A stretch of 64,000 bases of DNA. It comes from Impatiens glandulifera. Its lineage: Eukaryota > Streptophyta > Magnoliopsida > Ericales > Balsaminaceae. Numbering within the stretch: position 1 is the stretch's first letter; every line of letters starts with the position of its first letter. Below the pieces are notes generated by a model. It saw only the letters and a program-made list of their open reading frames with translations, was not told where the DNA came from and did no database searches. This document shows positions 41,427 to 53,840 of the stretch, in pieces. A program made the translations under genes and the position numbers. Location: the NCBI RefSeq assembly GCF_907164915.1, contig NC_061864.1, positions 2,220,389-2,284,388 on the forward strand, given 5' to 3'.

Positions 41427-43259
41427 TCAGAGAAATTTGTTGTTTCAAATTATCTCATTAGTAATAAATAAATTAATACATCTTTTACTTAGAGGTCAGG
41501 TCAGTGCCCGATTAATTTAATTTGATCTTCTTTTTCTTCTTGTTCTTTGATTGTCAATCTCTTAGATTTGTGTGTGATCTATTTAGTTTGGGTTTTTTTT
41601 GATCGATCTTAATTAATGTCTTATATATTCTTCTTCTTTGTTGGTTGGTTGGTTGATGGCTTGTTTTTGATGGTTTCATCTTGTTCATCGTCATTCATGA
41701 CTCATGACTATTAATCATTGAGTATATATAAATATTAATTAACTCCTTGGATAATTATTATTAAGTTTACTGCCTTTTTTTTTTAAAAGGAAACCATTTA
41801 TTTCATTAATCTAAAAATTATAAATATTTTGTTATATATATTTATTATATATATATATATTCAATATTTTGGATGAAAAGATAGTACTTATATATGAACT
41901 CAAATATGATAACTATATATTGGTGCAATTTTGTAAGAGGGTTAAACTACATATAAAATTATATACAAAAAATAATTAAAACTTTGTTTACTATATGTCT
42001 GTATAACAAAATAACTTTATAGCAGTATTTTCTAAATTTTAAAATATTTACTAATAAAATAATTGGCAAATAATTCTAATATTGAAATGAATGGTACATT
42101 TTCACCAATTGATTATCTTTTCTACATTATGTTATTATATCTTAACATCCTCTTAGAGCTAGTATACTCCATATTGTCTTATAATCACAATGTTTTATTA
42201 TATATAATAAATGATGTTACAAAAAAATTAATTAAAATAAAATATATAAAGAACAAAATCACCTATTGATAGGTTGATTTGAGAATGTGTGTTTAGCACA
42301 ATTTTTTTTAAAACAGTCTCTCCATTGTGTTAAAGTTTATCACAAATGACTGTCTCTCAAGGGAAAACGAATTTAGTAGTGATTCAACACTGAAATCACC
42401 ACGCAACGAACTTGACAAAATACTTAAATCGATCATCAAGTTTCAACAAAAATACGACGAGTCAAAAACTGGAATAACACTCGGTTGAGTGAAAAAAAAT
42501 CGAAAAACACTCAATTAAGTGAAAACTCGAAGAGCACTAAAAACAAAGAAAAACTTTTCGAGTTTTAAAGAGATAATTAGATGAACTAAGATGAGATATA
42601 TGAAGAGTTCCAACCTGAGGAGATATATATAACTAAAAATTAAACCATCACAATAAATTTATTTATCAATTCAACGGCTGATAATTCTTACAACGGTTGT
42701 CATTCCTAGACTCTTGCCATTTTTTAACTTTTGTCATTCAATCTTATCTATTCACATTCAATTTTATTTATCTGTATTAAATTTACCAAAAATTCAATTT
42801 AAATTTGATATGAATTTATTTATTTGGATTATATTACATTTATTTATAAAATTAATTTAAAATTCCAAACACTGTTGAAGAAATTAAAGAATATTTTGTC
42901 CATTCATTTCCGCTTTTATTCAATCTATGACAATCCTAACAAAGCGTGAGAAATGTGTTTGTCTTTGAAGTAACTCGGACTTTCACGGTCGTGTTTATAC
43001 TCTCTACATGCCACGAGTCTTTCTTATTGTATGTCATGTATTTGTTTGGAATAAGTGAGGATTTTTGTTGACTACAAGCCCAGTAGGAAAAAAATAAAAA
43101 TAAAACCTAATATGTCAAGTGATAAAAAAAAATACATAATTTTGTTATATATAAGAGTTCAATCAATTAAAAAGTAAAAATAATAATTTATATCTACTAA
43201 TTAGTGAAAAACAAATGAAGAATATTTATTAACTAGATAAACTAAATTAATAAATATGT
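41427..43259. other. Intergenic sequence between the two convergent AHL genes, left part
   Basis: AT-rich 3' flank. A segment at about 42290-42960 is somewhat less AT-rich and holds imperfect repeats of ACACTCRRTTRAGTGAAAA. No coding content was recognised. Confidence 0.4.
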
Positions 43260-43380
43260 ATTAGATATCTATCTACCTTTAATCTTTCTGTAAACTATAG
43301 ATATTCTGAATTTCATTAATATTAGATATCTATCTCCCTTTAATCTCTCTGGTAAACTATAGATATTCTGAATTTCATGA
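43260..43380. repeat. 60-bp tandem duplication
   Basis: Two adjacent copies of TTAGATATCTATCT..., each ending AGATATTCTGAATTTCAT, differ at only a few bases, which suggests a recent duplication. Confidence 0.85.
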
Positions 43381-43439
43381 TTAATGAAACGGTTAAATAT
43401 TTAATTTAAAAACTTAATAGAACATTCATAAATTAACGA

Positions 43440-43612
43440 GGTCTGATTTCGTGTGTTTCGGTTTGTGTTATTATAATAACTCAAACAAAATCAAACATCA
43501 TCTCTTATAATCTTACGAATCAAATCACAAATCACTGAATTCATCCATTAAAATATTAAAATACCTTATTTTTATTTTATATATATATTAATAACTTTTA
43601 AGTCTTTTTATC

Positions 43613-43668
<56 letters not shown>

Positions 43669-43750
43669 TTATCACCTCATCAAAATTATCATAATCATTA
43701 TATTTTTCACTTTAAATTATTAAAATAACCCTAATCCAAACCAGCTTTAA
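43440..43750. repeat. Probable MITE with GGTTTG...TTATTATAATAA ends
   Basis: The left end CGGTTTGTGTTATTATAATA and the complement of the right end (TGGTTTGGATTAGGGTTATT) are similar. The interior contains an A-tract and a short (TA)n. The limits are approximate. Confidence 0.4.
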
Positions 43751-45262
43751 CTTTTTACCTTCTATATTTAAAACATATTAATGATGTAGAGAAATATCAT
43801 TTTGACTTTCAGTTCACTTAGATAGTGTTTTTTTTAACCATGACCTCCACTACATTTAATATGTTTAAAATAAAATAAAATAAAACATGACATGACATAT
43901 TTGTTTATATTATATATAAGTAGGTAAAAAATATCTTATATAAAAAATAATTATAAATCTATATTAGACATTAATTCATTTTTATTTGAATTTAATAATT
44001 AAAATTAATTTATATTTAAACCATAAAAATAAACACGGTTTGTAAAATACTTAAAATTTATATAAACTTAAAAAGCAAACATTCTCAATTAGTTACACTT
44101 ATATTTTAAACAAATGTCAATAAAATAAGGTAAAGAATGAAATAAGTTTTTTAAATCAAAACTCGATAAAGATTAACTACTAAGATGGAAGATATCCTTT
44201 TGGTGACCAAATTTGAATACAATAGTCCTATAGCCACCATTGTTGAGGCCAAGAACTAGAGCATTGGCTTTAGTGTCAAAGAAATGTTTGTTACAATATT
44301 TTACTTTGATAATTTATGATGTATTTGATTATGATTAGTTCATGTTAATATTGAATTAATTTAATTAACATTTGAAGTAATCATGTGTGTGGGTGTGATT
44401 CTTGTTGGACATTTTAATTTATTTAAAAAAATAAAAGCAATTGAAATGACCAACACTTTCATTGTGCTAATATAGCATATCCCACTATTATTGAATTGTC
44501 ATATATAGATACAAGTAATGTCAACTATGATATCTTTTCACTATTTCAGATTTTTTTTCTAATAATTAGGTTGTTCTATCACAATATATGGATTTTAATC
44601 TTCTTTTTTCTGTTCTCATTTTAATAAATAAAAACATTTATGTAAGACAAAACCCGAAAAGGAGAACTCTAAGAAAAACCTTGAGAGGTCTTGACAAACT
44701 AATAATAAAAATATCATAATATATCTAGTAAAAAAAATACATAAATAAAAAGCAAAAGAAATCTTATATCAAAAACATGCATAATATATAACCAAGAAAC
44801 AAAGAAAATTACTCATTGCAACCGTGCGATAATATAAAAAGCAGTTCATATTAATGATCAAACTTGAAAATACTCAAATAAGTTATAATATAAACTTAAA
44901 TCAACAATGGTTTGATTTGTAGAAACAAATCCGACAACAATCTTATATATATGATGTTATGATCCGAATAATATATAACCAAGAAACAAATAAAATATTC
45001 ATTGCAAACTAAACTAAAAAATCTTGTTTAAGTGCATGGCAATATCATCCTTCCTATAGAGCATAAATTCAAAACTTCTCAATTAAATTAAAAGACATTA
45101 CTCATAAATGACTGGATAAAATTCAACTAAAAAGATGTAAGTATCCATTTGAAATAGAAATGAATAAACTACAAAAGTTAATTGTTTACTTAAAGAAGAA
45201 ATACTGAAAAGAAATTAAACCTAGATCGCTAACATTCGGAAAAAACTCCGGTGTGCGAGGTT
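43751..45262. other. 3' flank of the two-hook AHL gene
   Basis: AT-rich. A 47-bp direct repeat (ATAATATATAACCAAGAAAC...) occurs at about 44779-44825 and 44965-45011. No gene was seen. Confidence 0.4.
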
Positions 45263-47283
45263 TCACCATTTGGCATTCGAATAATGTCCCATATTATATA
45301 CAGGGGTGTTAATGTTATCAAAATGAGATAATGTATTGTTGACATTATGAAAGTTGTCAACATGTTCTTGAGAAGCTGCACTTGAGGGACAATCCGAAGC
45401 AGGACTCTCACCAGCCACTGGTACGGCCCCTTCATTAGACTGAATTGGAGAAATCTCATATTTCGATTTCTTCGCTTCTTCAATGAAGCTAGCCAATACG
45501 ATCTGTGTCACATGTAAGTTACTCTTTCAGAATATCATCCAAATTTGCATGTTTTTTCTATATTAGTCTAATTCTGATAAAAAGAAACTAAAACCGAGAC
45601 CTGTATTTTGGTTGCAGCGATTAGCTTTCCGTATACCTCACCTCCCACAACTCCACTTTCTGCGCCTGATAAAGAAATCGTAAAATCTGTTTGGTTGTTG
45701 CTATCATTGGTTTCTGGAGGCGAAAAGGTAGCAGTTAAAGATAGTATCTGTAATGGACCCTGTAACCAACAAAACGACAAATCAAAACAAAAATCATATG
45801 CCATTGCATTAAAAACCATGTAAAAAAAGAAGGAAGACAATAAATAAATACCTTGTGTGTCACAGTAATACCAGATTGTGGAGGATAGACTAGAGTGGCA
45901 TCGCAGACAGCACCACTAATAGAGAAAACAAAAACAGTTCGCGGTATATCCTGTGAGAACTCATAGAGCTTTGCAACTATGTCCTGTGAAACAGATATCG
46001 CCATTGTTAACAGATCCAACTACAATCCTTACTCATCAATCAGACAACAACATATCATAAATTTGCAACAGTAAAGATGAACCTAATAAACTGACATTCC
46101 GATACAAAATTTCGCTTCAAGCTCGAGAGAGACCCACATTGGTATTTTGGACAATAAATAATTAAAGATCACACCTTTCTGAATCATACTCACAATAAAC
46201 AACAATTGCAGACCTGAGTTCATCTAGGCCTTGTTTGATGAAGGGTTTAATCCCAAAAAATAACCTTCTTACTTTATCTTGTATAAAAAGAAACATATAA
46301 GAACAGCAATCTTAGCTTGACTATGATGTTTTGATCTCCTAAACAGGTTGAGGTTTTTAGTTTCAACCAACAGAAAGGCAACAACATAGTATAGAAGATA
46401 TTAACTTCTCTCCCAAATTCTCCAGGTTTCATCTCTTTTTTTTTTCAAGAACTCGTAAGATTTTCACATGTGTTGTTCTACTTGATTATTGAAAGTCCTA
46501 ATCTATGTACAGTTGATTTATCTAAAAGCAAATACGTTGGCAAGCATCAAGAAGTCTCAAGAAATATACAATGAAACTGTTAATAAAGGAGATGAGATTA
46601 CCTCCCCCTTTTCGAGCCATATCATATGTGGCGTAAAAGAAGCAGATACAGGAGACCCTAGTAATGAACAGAAGACAAGCAATAAGGCATCAAAGTAACA
46701 ATCAAATTATATCAGAAGATGGTTTAACTAACACCACCATACCTAATTTATCAATTTGCTTCTTCCCTGAACCAAGTGGTCTTCCTCTGCCCTTCTTTGC
46801 CAGAGGATTAGAACTTGAAGAGGCACCAACTTGATTCATTGGAAATACAGGTGAAAACGAAGGTGTATTGGCGCCGGAATCAGATAACAAACCCATACCT
46901 AGATTATTATTATTATTATCAAGAGGGTACTTTCTTGGTCGTCCTCTCTTCTTTTTTACCGGTTCAACGTCAATCCCAAGAGACTCGTTGTTGTTTTGCA
47001 TCGTGGGTCCTCCTCCTCCTCCTCCTCCGAACTGCTGGTTAAACCTCTGGACAGGCATTGGCGGCGGTGGTTGATCATGTGGGCGGAGAGAAAAGTAAGA
47101 ATTTTGCAGCATGGCAACAACAGAAGAGGGATTTGGATTCATCATGGCCGGCGAAGAATTGGGGTTGAATATAGGATGTTGATACATGTTCGATGGCGGC
47201 TGCCCCATCATCATCATCTGTTGAGGATGGACATGAGGCTGTGGTACCGATGATGTTCTTAGATGTGATCCCATCGAATCCAT
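45263..47283 (-). CDS. AHL: AT-hook motif nuclear-localized (AHL) protein with two AT-hooks, divergent PPC
   Basis: Five exons (minus): 46743-47283, 46602-46657, 45852-45983, 45601-45759 and 45263-45502, giving 375 aa. The first ATG is at 47283 (MDSMGSHLRTSS). The N-terminus is Pro/Met/Asn-rich. AT-hook 1 is KKKRGRPRKYPLD (RGRPRKY at 113-119). AT-hook 2 is KKGRGRPLGSGKK (166-175). The PPC/DUF296 domain runs from about 182 (VSASFTPHMIW) to about 297 (IVLASFIEEAKKSK). Two hooks plus several introns inside the PPC domain place it in AHL clade B. The domain is unusual: the family core GRFEIL is GPLQIL here (residues 244-249), and much of the surrounding sequence departs from the consensus. It is expected to be nuclear and to bind AT-rich DNA; partner binding could be altered (inference). 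Intron 2 contains one MITE-like end near 46230. Confidence 0.9.
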
Positions 47284-49877
47284 TGCAGATATCACAACAG
47301 TTTGCCAAATCTTTGATATGTTTCTCAAAATTGAAAACTCCCCCCTTTATAAGAGAGAAAGAGAGATTATGAATAGCCCATTAGTACTGCTGAAGTAACT
47401 AAATAAGATTTCGGAATAGAAAAATAAGAAGAATACAGAGGAATTCTAGGGTTTTACAGAAACTAATCATCCTTATTTTAAGTTAAAAATATCTTGTTAG
47501 CTAGATAGCTACCTCCTACTTACGCGGTCTAAATCCTAAATACTCTTTCTTTCATTCAATTTAATCAAATCATTTTTATTTATTTTAATACTTTTATAAA
47601 ATATAAACCCAACATCAAACATTAAATTAGTATATCCTTAAATACTAATTAATTATTTCTCTCTTAAAAATGAGTTTGACTGTGCTTAATTAGTTAGTCA
47701 GTCTACTTGTGGAGAGAGGTTAATGGCTCAAAGTTTGGCGGGCTACTTTGTTTGTTTGAATGGTTAATAATCTATTCTTTATAAGTCCATCCTCCATAGT
47801 CATTGGTCATGTGCTAAACATGTCAATTTGAAATGGTTTTACGCCGATTTTTTCCCTACTTTTATGGGTGATCGGGTTGTGTGGCCAGTCTCAATTCCAA
47901 TGAAATTATAATTCACCCCCACAAATTTCCCTTGGTTTATGGGTGTTTGGGTTATCCTCGTTGCTATCTGCCTAACAAAATTAATAAGCACAATTAAATA
48001 TATATTATTATAAATATATTTATTTTTTTTTTTTATTTTATAAAATTTGAAGTTTATTTTTTTTACAATAATATAAAATTTTAATATATTATCATATATA
48101 TATATAATATTAAAAAAAATATTATTTTTATAATTTTAGCCGAATATGATATGCACCATGTATAAATAGTAAAAACAAAATTTCTAAGTAAATTTTAACA
48201 TGTTACACTAAATATATTATATAAAATATAAATTTATCATCATTTTTTTTAATAATATAATACAAATTAATAAAAGAAAATCTTGAAATAAAATGACACT
48301 TATTTTAACTCAAAACATTTTTAATTATAATCTCATTAGATATTTTTAGTCTCTCAAATAATTCTTTTTTCACTTGAGTTCTTACAATATATTTTTTTAA
48401 ATAAAACAAATTAATAAATAAGTGTTGATTATTAATAGTAAAATAACTAATTAATTCACTAAATATGTGTTAGAGAACTTAATATCTTATATTCCATTTA
48501 GGACTTTATTCTTTGTAAATATGAGTGGAGTTAAATATTCTAAATCATTTTCTTTATGTTTAGAATCAATAAGCTATTGAGTCATATACTCATAATACTT
48601 TTTAAATAAAACATAGTTAATTACAACCTTCTAGACTTCTACATTTATTGATTAAACATTAATAAATTCTATGTTTTATACAACTGGCACAAATTTTATC
48701 TTAATATTGCATTATTATTATTATTATTCATGATGGGTGTTTCATTCAAGTATTTCAAATTTAATTAACTATGAGAATTAATGTATTATTTTTTAGTATA
48801 GTCTATGCCTCTCCAATGCATTTGAGTAGGGTAATCTTTAATCATACAATTATTTCTTCTAAAAGATATTATAACTTTTGTTCCAGTTTAGATCAATTAT
48901 AGGAATGTAGCTTATTTACTATCATTTTATATTTTTGTTTTTTTCAAAAAATTATTTGTTAGAAAAAATTAGTCAATTTTTTAAAACTAGCTTTATCTCT
49001 TTTTTTTTTTTTTTTAAAAAAATCACCTTTCTCAATTACTTTTTATTTTAAAAGTTTCAAAATTACTTTCACTTTTTATTTTTACAATTTTAAAAATAAT
49101 TATGATAATAATTATTACAAAATAATATTTTTTAAATAACCTTGTATCTTATAAATGAATCATTTTCTAAAATATGAAAGATTGAATATTTTAAAATTAT
49201 AATATAAAATATTTTGATTAAAAGACTATTCACCTTTATAATATAGATTTGTTTAATTTTGGTGACTTGTTCTTATTTTTTTTCTAAATTAATTTTAATA
49301 TTACAATTAAGATATAAAATCAGTGAACCATATTATAATTGATCAAGTTTTAATAAAGTAACAATTAATAAATACTGAATTTGTAGTGAAAAAAATCGAG
49401 TTTAGAAAATTTATTTATTCAAGAAGACTTCCTATAAAAAAAAAAAATCTTGTTCAAAATTATTTTATTTTTTATTTTCAATTTAAAAAATATTATGAAA
49501 AAACATAATATATTTTCTTTTGATTAATTTTTTGGTTAAGGAGATTATATAAAATTTTAATTTTGTTGAATTACATATTCTAATTTCTTTTTTCTCTAAG
49601 TTAATTTTAAATAATTGATCAAGTTTTAATAAATTATGGACTTGAAGAGTTTGTGCTAATTAAAATAAAATTGAGTAAAAAATTAAAACAATTTTTTTTT
49701 ATATATATTTAGAGATATGTATTTGTATAATTTAGATTCTCACTTAATTAAAGTCATACAGAATTATATTTTATTAAAATAAATTTATAATATATAAATT
49801 TTAATATTAATAAAATATAAATTTTAATTATAAATATTTACAAATTATTTAAATTTAAATTTAAAATATTATTTTAT
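47284..49877. other. Upstream region of the two-hook AHL gene and AT-rich spacer
   Basis: About 47284-47500 should hold the 5' leader and promoter. TTTGGCGG (47734-47741), an E2F-like word, lies some 450 bp upstream of the ATG. From 47980 to 49877 the DNA is AT-rich without coding content. Confidence 0.4.
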
Positions 49878-49886
49878 TTAATATTA

Positions 49887-50709
49887 GAGGAATGATAGAG
49901 AGCGCGACTCTGAGACAGCGACTGGGAGCGCGATGCCTACGTGGTGTGCTACGTGGGTTGACAGGTAGAATATTCTATTTTTATTAATTATTTTATCTCT
50001 CTTCTTATTAATTAATTTCTCTCTCCTTTTATTAAATAATTTTTCTCTCTATCTCTACAAATTAATTTATCTCATTTATACATATTCTCACGGATTATTA
50101 TTTTACTCATTTATTTGATATTTACTATCTCTCGTTTAACGGTTAAAATAAATCAATAATTTACAACAAATTCTCACATTAAATATTTTAATAATATTTA
50201 AAATAAATCAATAATTTACAACAAATTCTCACATTAAATATTTTAATAATATGTTTAAATAAATTTTAAACCCTAAACCTTAAATCCTAAACTCCAAATC
50301 CTAAACTCTAAAACCTAAATACTAAATTCTAAACCCTAAACCCTAATTAATATCAATGATTAGTTGAATTATGAATTTATCTCTTTTATTTTTATTTTAT
50401 TTTTATGATTTTTCAATTCATTTATTTATCAAATATTTTTTATGGCCTCTTTTTTATTTTTTTTATTATTTTTTTTTATATTGACTTATTAATATTTTTT
50501 TAGTTTTATTACTTATAAATAAATGTTTATCTAATATTTCTATTTTCACGATTAATTATTTTCTCTCCCGTAACTAATTATTAATAATAGGAGAGAGAAA
50601 ATAATTAATAAAAGGAGAGAGAATATTCTACCTGTCAACCCACGTAGGCACACCACGTAGGCATCGCGCTCCCAGTCGCTGTCTCAAGTCGCGCTCTCTA
50701 TCATTTTTC
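49887..50709. mobile_element. Young Mutator-like MITE with near-identical GC-rich arms
   Basis: An 823-bp element. The left arm starts GAGGAATGATAGAGAGCG, and the complement of the right arm starts GAAAAATGATAGAGAGCG. About 85 bases of arm (GCGCGACT ... ACAGCGACTGGGAGCGCGAT ... GACAGGTAGAATATTCT) are almost identical, with only a few differences. The 9-bp flank TTAATATTA is perfectly duplicated (49878-49886 and 50710-50718), as for Mutator-like elements. The interior contains a 55-bp tandem duplication (50144-50252), telomere-like repeats (50267-50346) and TCTCTC-rich pieces, but no ORF. It sits about 280 bp upstream of the next gene's ATG. Confidence 0.85.
50267..50346. repeat. Interstitial telomere-like repeats (CCCTAAA variants)
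   Basis: About eleven 7-bp units of the form AAACCCT, AAACCTT, AATCCTA and AAACTCT, with perfect CCCTAAACCCTAA at the right end. They lie inside the Mutator-like MITE. Confidence 0.8.
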
Positions 50710-50992
50710 TTAATATTATACAATATTTAAATAAATTATTATAACTTTATTTATTTTTTAATATGAGTATTAAAAATATTAATTTGTATTTGTAATGAAA
50801 AAAAGAAGGATGGGTTTTGAAAATGATTTATTGAAGAAGACGGCCTATAAATTTAATTAAAGATCTCATCTTTCTCTCCAATCTCTCTCTCTCTATCTTT
50901 CTTCCCTGTTGATGTGGTGATATTGACTCCGTCGGAATAATCGGCGGCAACGGTAATTGTTGCACATATAATTGGGCAACGATTAAACTTCC

Positions 50993-52634
50993 ATGAGGTT
51001 TTTTAGGAAGATCGCGGGTCTTCTAGGGTTTTCTAAGGACGAATCTCACGATGTCAATGATGAAGACGACGACGATGATGGCACCAATTACAATAACAGA
51101 GTTGAAACCCATCTCCCTCGTAAGGGGTTTAGCGTTCCCGTTCAGGTCGCTGTCGACCGGCCTCAGGTTGTCCCGCTTTTTATTCCCTGCCGTGTTGGCG
51201 ATGGCGGTCTTCAGGTTCAATTATTTTCCTGATTCTTCACAAAGAATGAACTAATCGATCACTGTTTTCTTTTTCCCTTTTCTAAAGAATGTTGATTTTT
51301 ACCCGATCATTCACAATTAGAGCATATGAAGTCTAATTTATTGGTTTGACATTTGATCAAAATCAATATTCGTTCATGGAATCACTACACACGAAAGAAG
51401 CGTGTTGTTTCTTGACAAATGTATCAACTTTGGGTTTGATAATTCATAAATATAACCAAATAAATGAACATTGAATCTTCTTTTGGTTCTGTTGGCAAAT
51501 GTATCAACTTCTCTTACTTTGTTGAAAGATGATGAAAGCATCGTTTCATATTAAAGTGTAATTACTAAATAACTGGTTTCTCATGTGGATCCGGATTCTG
51601 ATCCAGAAACAAAAAGAATGTTTTCAAATGGGAACATATCTGATCCAGAAACAAGCATCCCAACTTGAAAGCATTTCAAATCAAGTGATACATTTTGATC
51701 TAATATTTGGAATCTTTCTATGTGGTTCTGATTTATGGAATCTAAGACATTAAGAAGATGCATGAATGATAAGTTGACATATCCACATCTGTATACAAGC
51801 ATTAACTTGACCGATCTAGCTTCCTTAGTCTCAATTTAGCTTGAGATTGGCATTACATGTGTACTCTTTTCTGCAAGTAACTTCATCTTATTAGTCCTTT
51901 AATCTATATCAACCTTGTCCATTTTGTATACCTCTAGCACCTATGTGTTGTAAGTGTGCATCCATCATCCAAAGTTGTAAGAAACTATTTAGGGTAGATT
52001 TTATGTTTGTAATGATGATACTAAAATCAAGTAAGAAGTTGAGTTGTGGGTTTTCTCTAAAATTTGTTTTTTTTGTCATCCAAAGATTTCTGTGCTTATG
52101 TTGATTACAGATGTCTTTGGTTACCCGGTTTATACCCTTTACTCACTCACTTAAAGAAACCCTTTGTTGCTTTATTCATTTTCTGTTTCCTTTGATGATG
52201 TTTAGAGTTGTCTTAGCTTTCAATGTAGGATTGATTTGAGGATTATACACTGGGTTTCCTTCTTTGCTAGTTATTTGATTTCAGTTGTTTGTTTATGTTT
52301 CTGATAGAACTCATATTCAGCGGTGCCTAGAAACACAATGTGAGCCTATACGAAAAATGTTATTTTCTCATACATATCCTATTATATACTCTCCTTTCAG
52401 GGATTAAAATGGTATGCTCAGCAGCTGAAGATAGATGAAGATGGCGACATAGCAGATGAATTCTTTGAAGAGATAGTAACAAACACAGGTGATCATCAAG
52501 AGCAAGATCATTCAATGGCAAGATTTGAAGTGAAGTATGTTGTTAGACCGGCCAAGGTAAGAAATCAAGCACTGTCTTTAAATGGGAAAATCCAACACAG
52601 TGTAGATTTCCAAGGCAGAGTAGAGTGGGTGTAA
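50993..52634 (+). CDS. Small conserved plant protein of unknown function
   Basis: Two exons, 50993-51214 and 52401-52634, encode 151 aa around a 1186-nt intron. The donor is the weaker GTTCAA and the acceptor is CTTTCAG. The N-terminus MRFFRKIAGLLGF is amphipathic and basic, followed by an Asp-rich acidic run. Then come LPRKGFSVPVQVAVDRP, DGGLQ-GLKWYAQQLKIDEDGD and a C-terminus RPAKVRNQ ... GKIQHSVDFQGRVEWV. I believe this pattern recurs as a single-domain protein in other plants, but I cannot name a function and saw no catalytic motif. The basic, hydrophobic N-terminus might target an organelle or membrane (inference). A GTAAGA inside exon 2 (after RPAK) could be an alternative donor. A Mutator-like MITE ends 283 bp upstream of the start, so it probably sits in or next to the promoter. 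Confidence 0.72.
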
Positions 52635-53546
52635 TGAATAATGCAGACAGATACATACATTATTACATACTAACTAACTACACTAAAAATCCCACTTTGG
52701 CTGTCGCAACCTCGAACCAGCCTCTGGTGGTTCAATTGGCTCTCCTTCCAAAGGGAAGAAAGAGCTGTTCTATGAGTGTGTGTGTGCGTGGTTTATCTCT
52801 ATATATTATTATTACTCTCTTCATAAGTTGAAGTTTTAATGCTGTGTTATTCTATCCTCTTAAATCTTAATTTCAATCTGGAACTGATACTGAAACTCTC
52901 CTTCTATATTTTTTTATTTCATTTTGATTCTAATGTATGAAGAAGATTGAGTTAGAGGGATGAATATATTTTCTAACAGAGTACACTATCTTCTAATGAC
53001 TTTGTTTGTTTGGGTTATTAAATTATGGTATATTCTAAAGGATTATTCTAAATGTGATATTTAAAAAATAAATAAAATAAAATTACTCTATTATAACTTT
53101 TTAATTATAAATGTGTTTTTATGGTCCAACTTTTGTACAACTTCTTTCAAGTTGATTGAAATTGAATAAATCTTATCACTTTTTTTTATTCAAAATTTAA
53201 CCATTCTATTGTTATATATTTTCAATCATCAAATCAGTTCATTTATTTACAAAATATTTTTACTTTATTTTAAATTATTTTTTTTTTAATAATTTAACCA
53301 ATTAAGCTACCTTTTCATCCAACATTTTTTGTAATAACTCAATAAAAACTCTTAAGTAACCAACAACATAAAACAAACTCTTGCCAATAAAGATAATGAA
53401 ATATAAATGTATTGTAAATGAGTTAATCAAGTATAAACTCTTAAGTATGAAAAAATATAAACTTGTAAATTATCAATTTTTTTTTTTATGTTTTCCGATA
53501 ATTAATTTTGGGCCAAGTCAAAGAAGTTGTTGTTTAGAATCACGGC
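52635..53546. other. Intergenic spacer
   Basis: 3' flank of the small conserved gene, then AT-rich DNA up to the promoter of the RING gene. No gene was seen. Confidence 0.5.
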
Positions 53547-53611
53547 CCATTTAGTGTGGGCCCACGTGAGTAGCAGGGGAAGGATATAAAATGAGCGGGA
53601 CCATGCACGTG
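53547..53611 (+). promoter_or_regulatory. Core promoter of the MIP1-like RING gene: site II/G-box, TATA, second G-box
   Basis: TGGGCCCA (53557-53564, a TGGGCC site-II palindrome) overlaps a CACGTG G-box (53563-53568). TATAAAA follows at 53585-53591 and another CACGTG at 53606-53611. G-boxes are bound by bZIP or bHLH factors and site II by TCP-type factors (established knowledge). Downstream, GTAGGT at 53701 and TTTTAG ending at 53819 could bound a 5'-leader intron. Confidence 0.6.
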
Positions 53612-53840
53612 TTTTAGTTCTCCTCTTTGGCTTGCTCATCTCTTTCTCCCGGCGCCCAGTGTACAGTTCTATGATCAATTGATCATCATTGAATTCATCG
53701 GTAGGTTTGATTCTATCTATCCATCTCATTCTTTGATTTCATATTGTTATGCATTCAGGAACACAACCAAAGCTCTGTCTGAGTCTTAGCTTACCTTCCT
53801 CTTGTCTTTTCTCTTTTAGGGTTCTTTATCTTCATTTCCA

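Noticed and set aside
52625..52831. ORF just after the small conserved gene
   Set aside because: It overlaps the 3' end of exon 2 in another frame and then runs into UTR-like sequence. No recognisable content.
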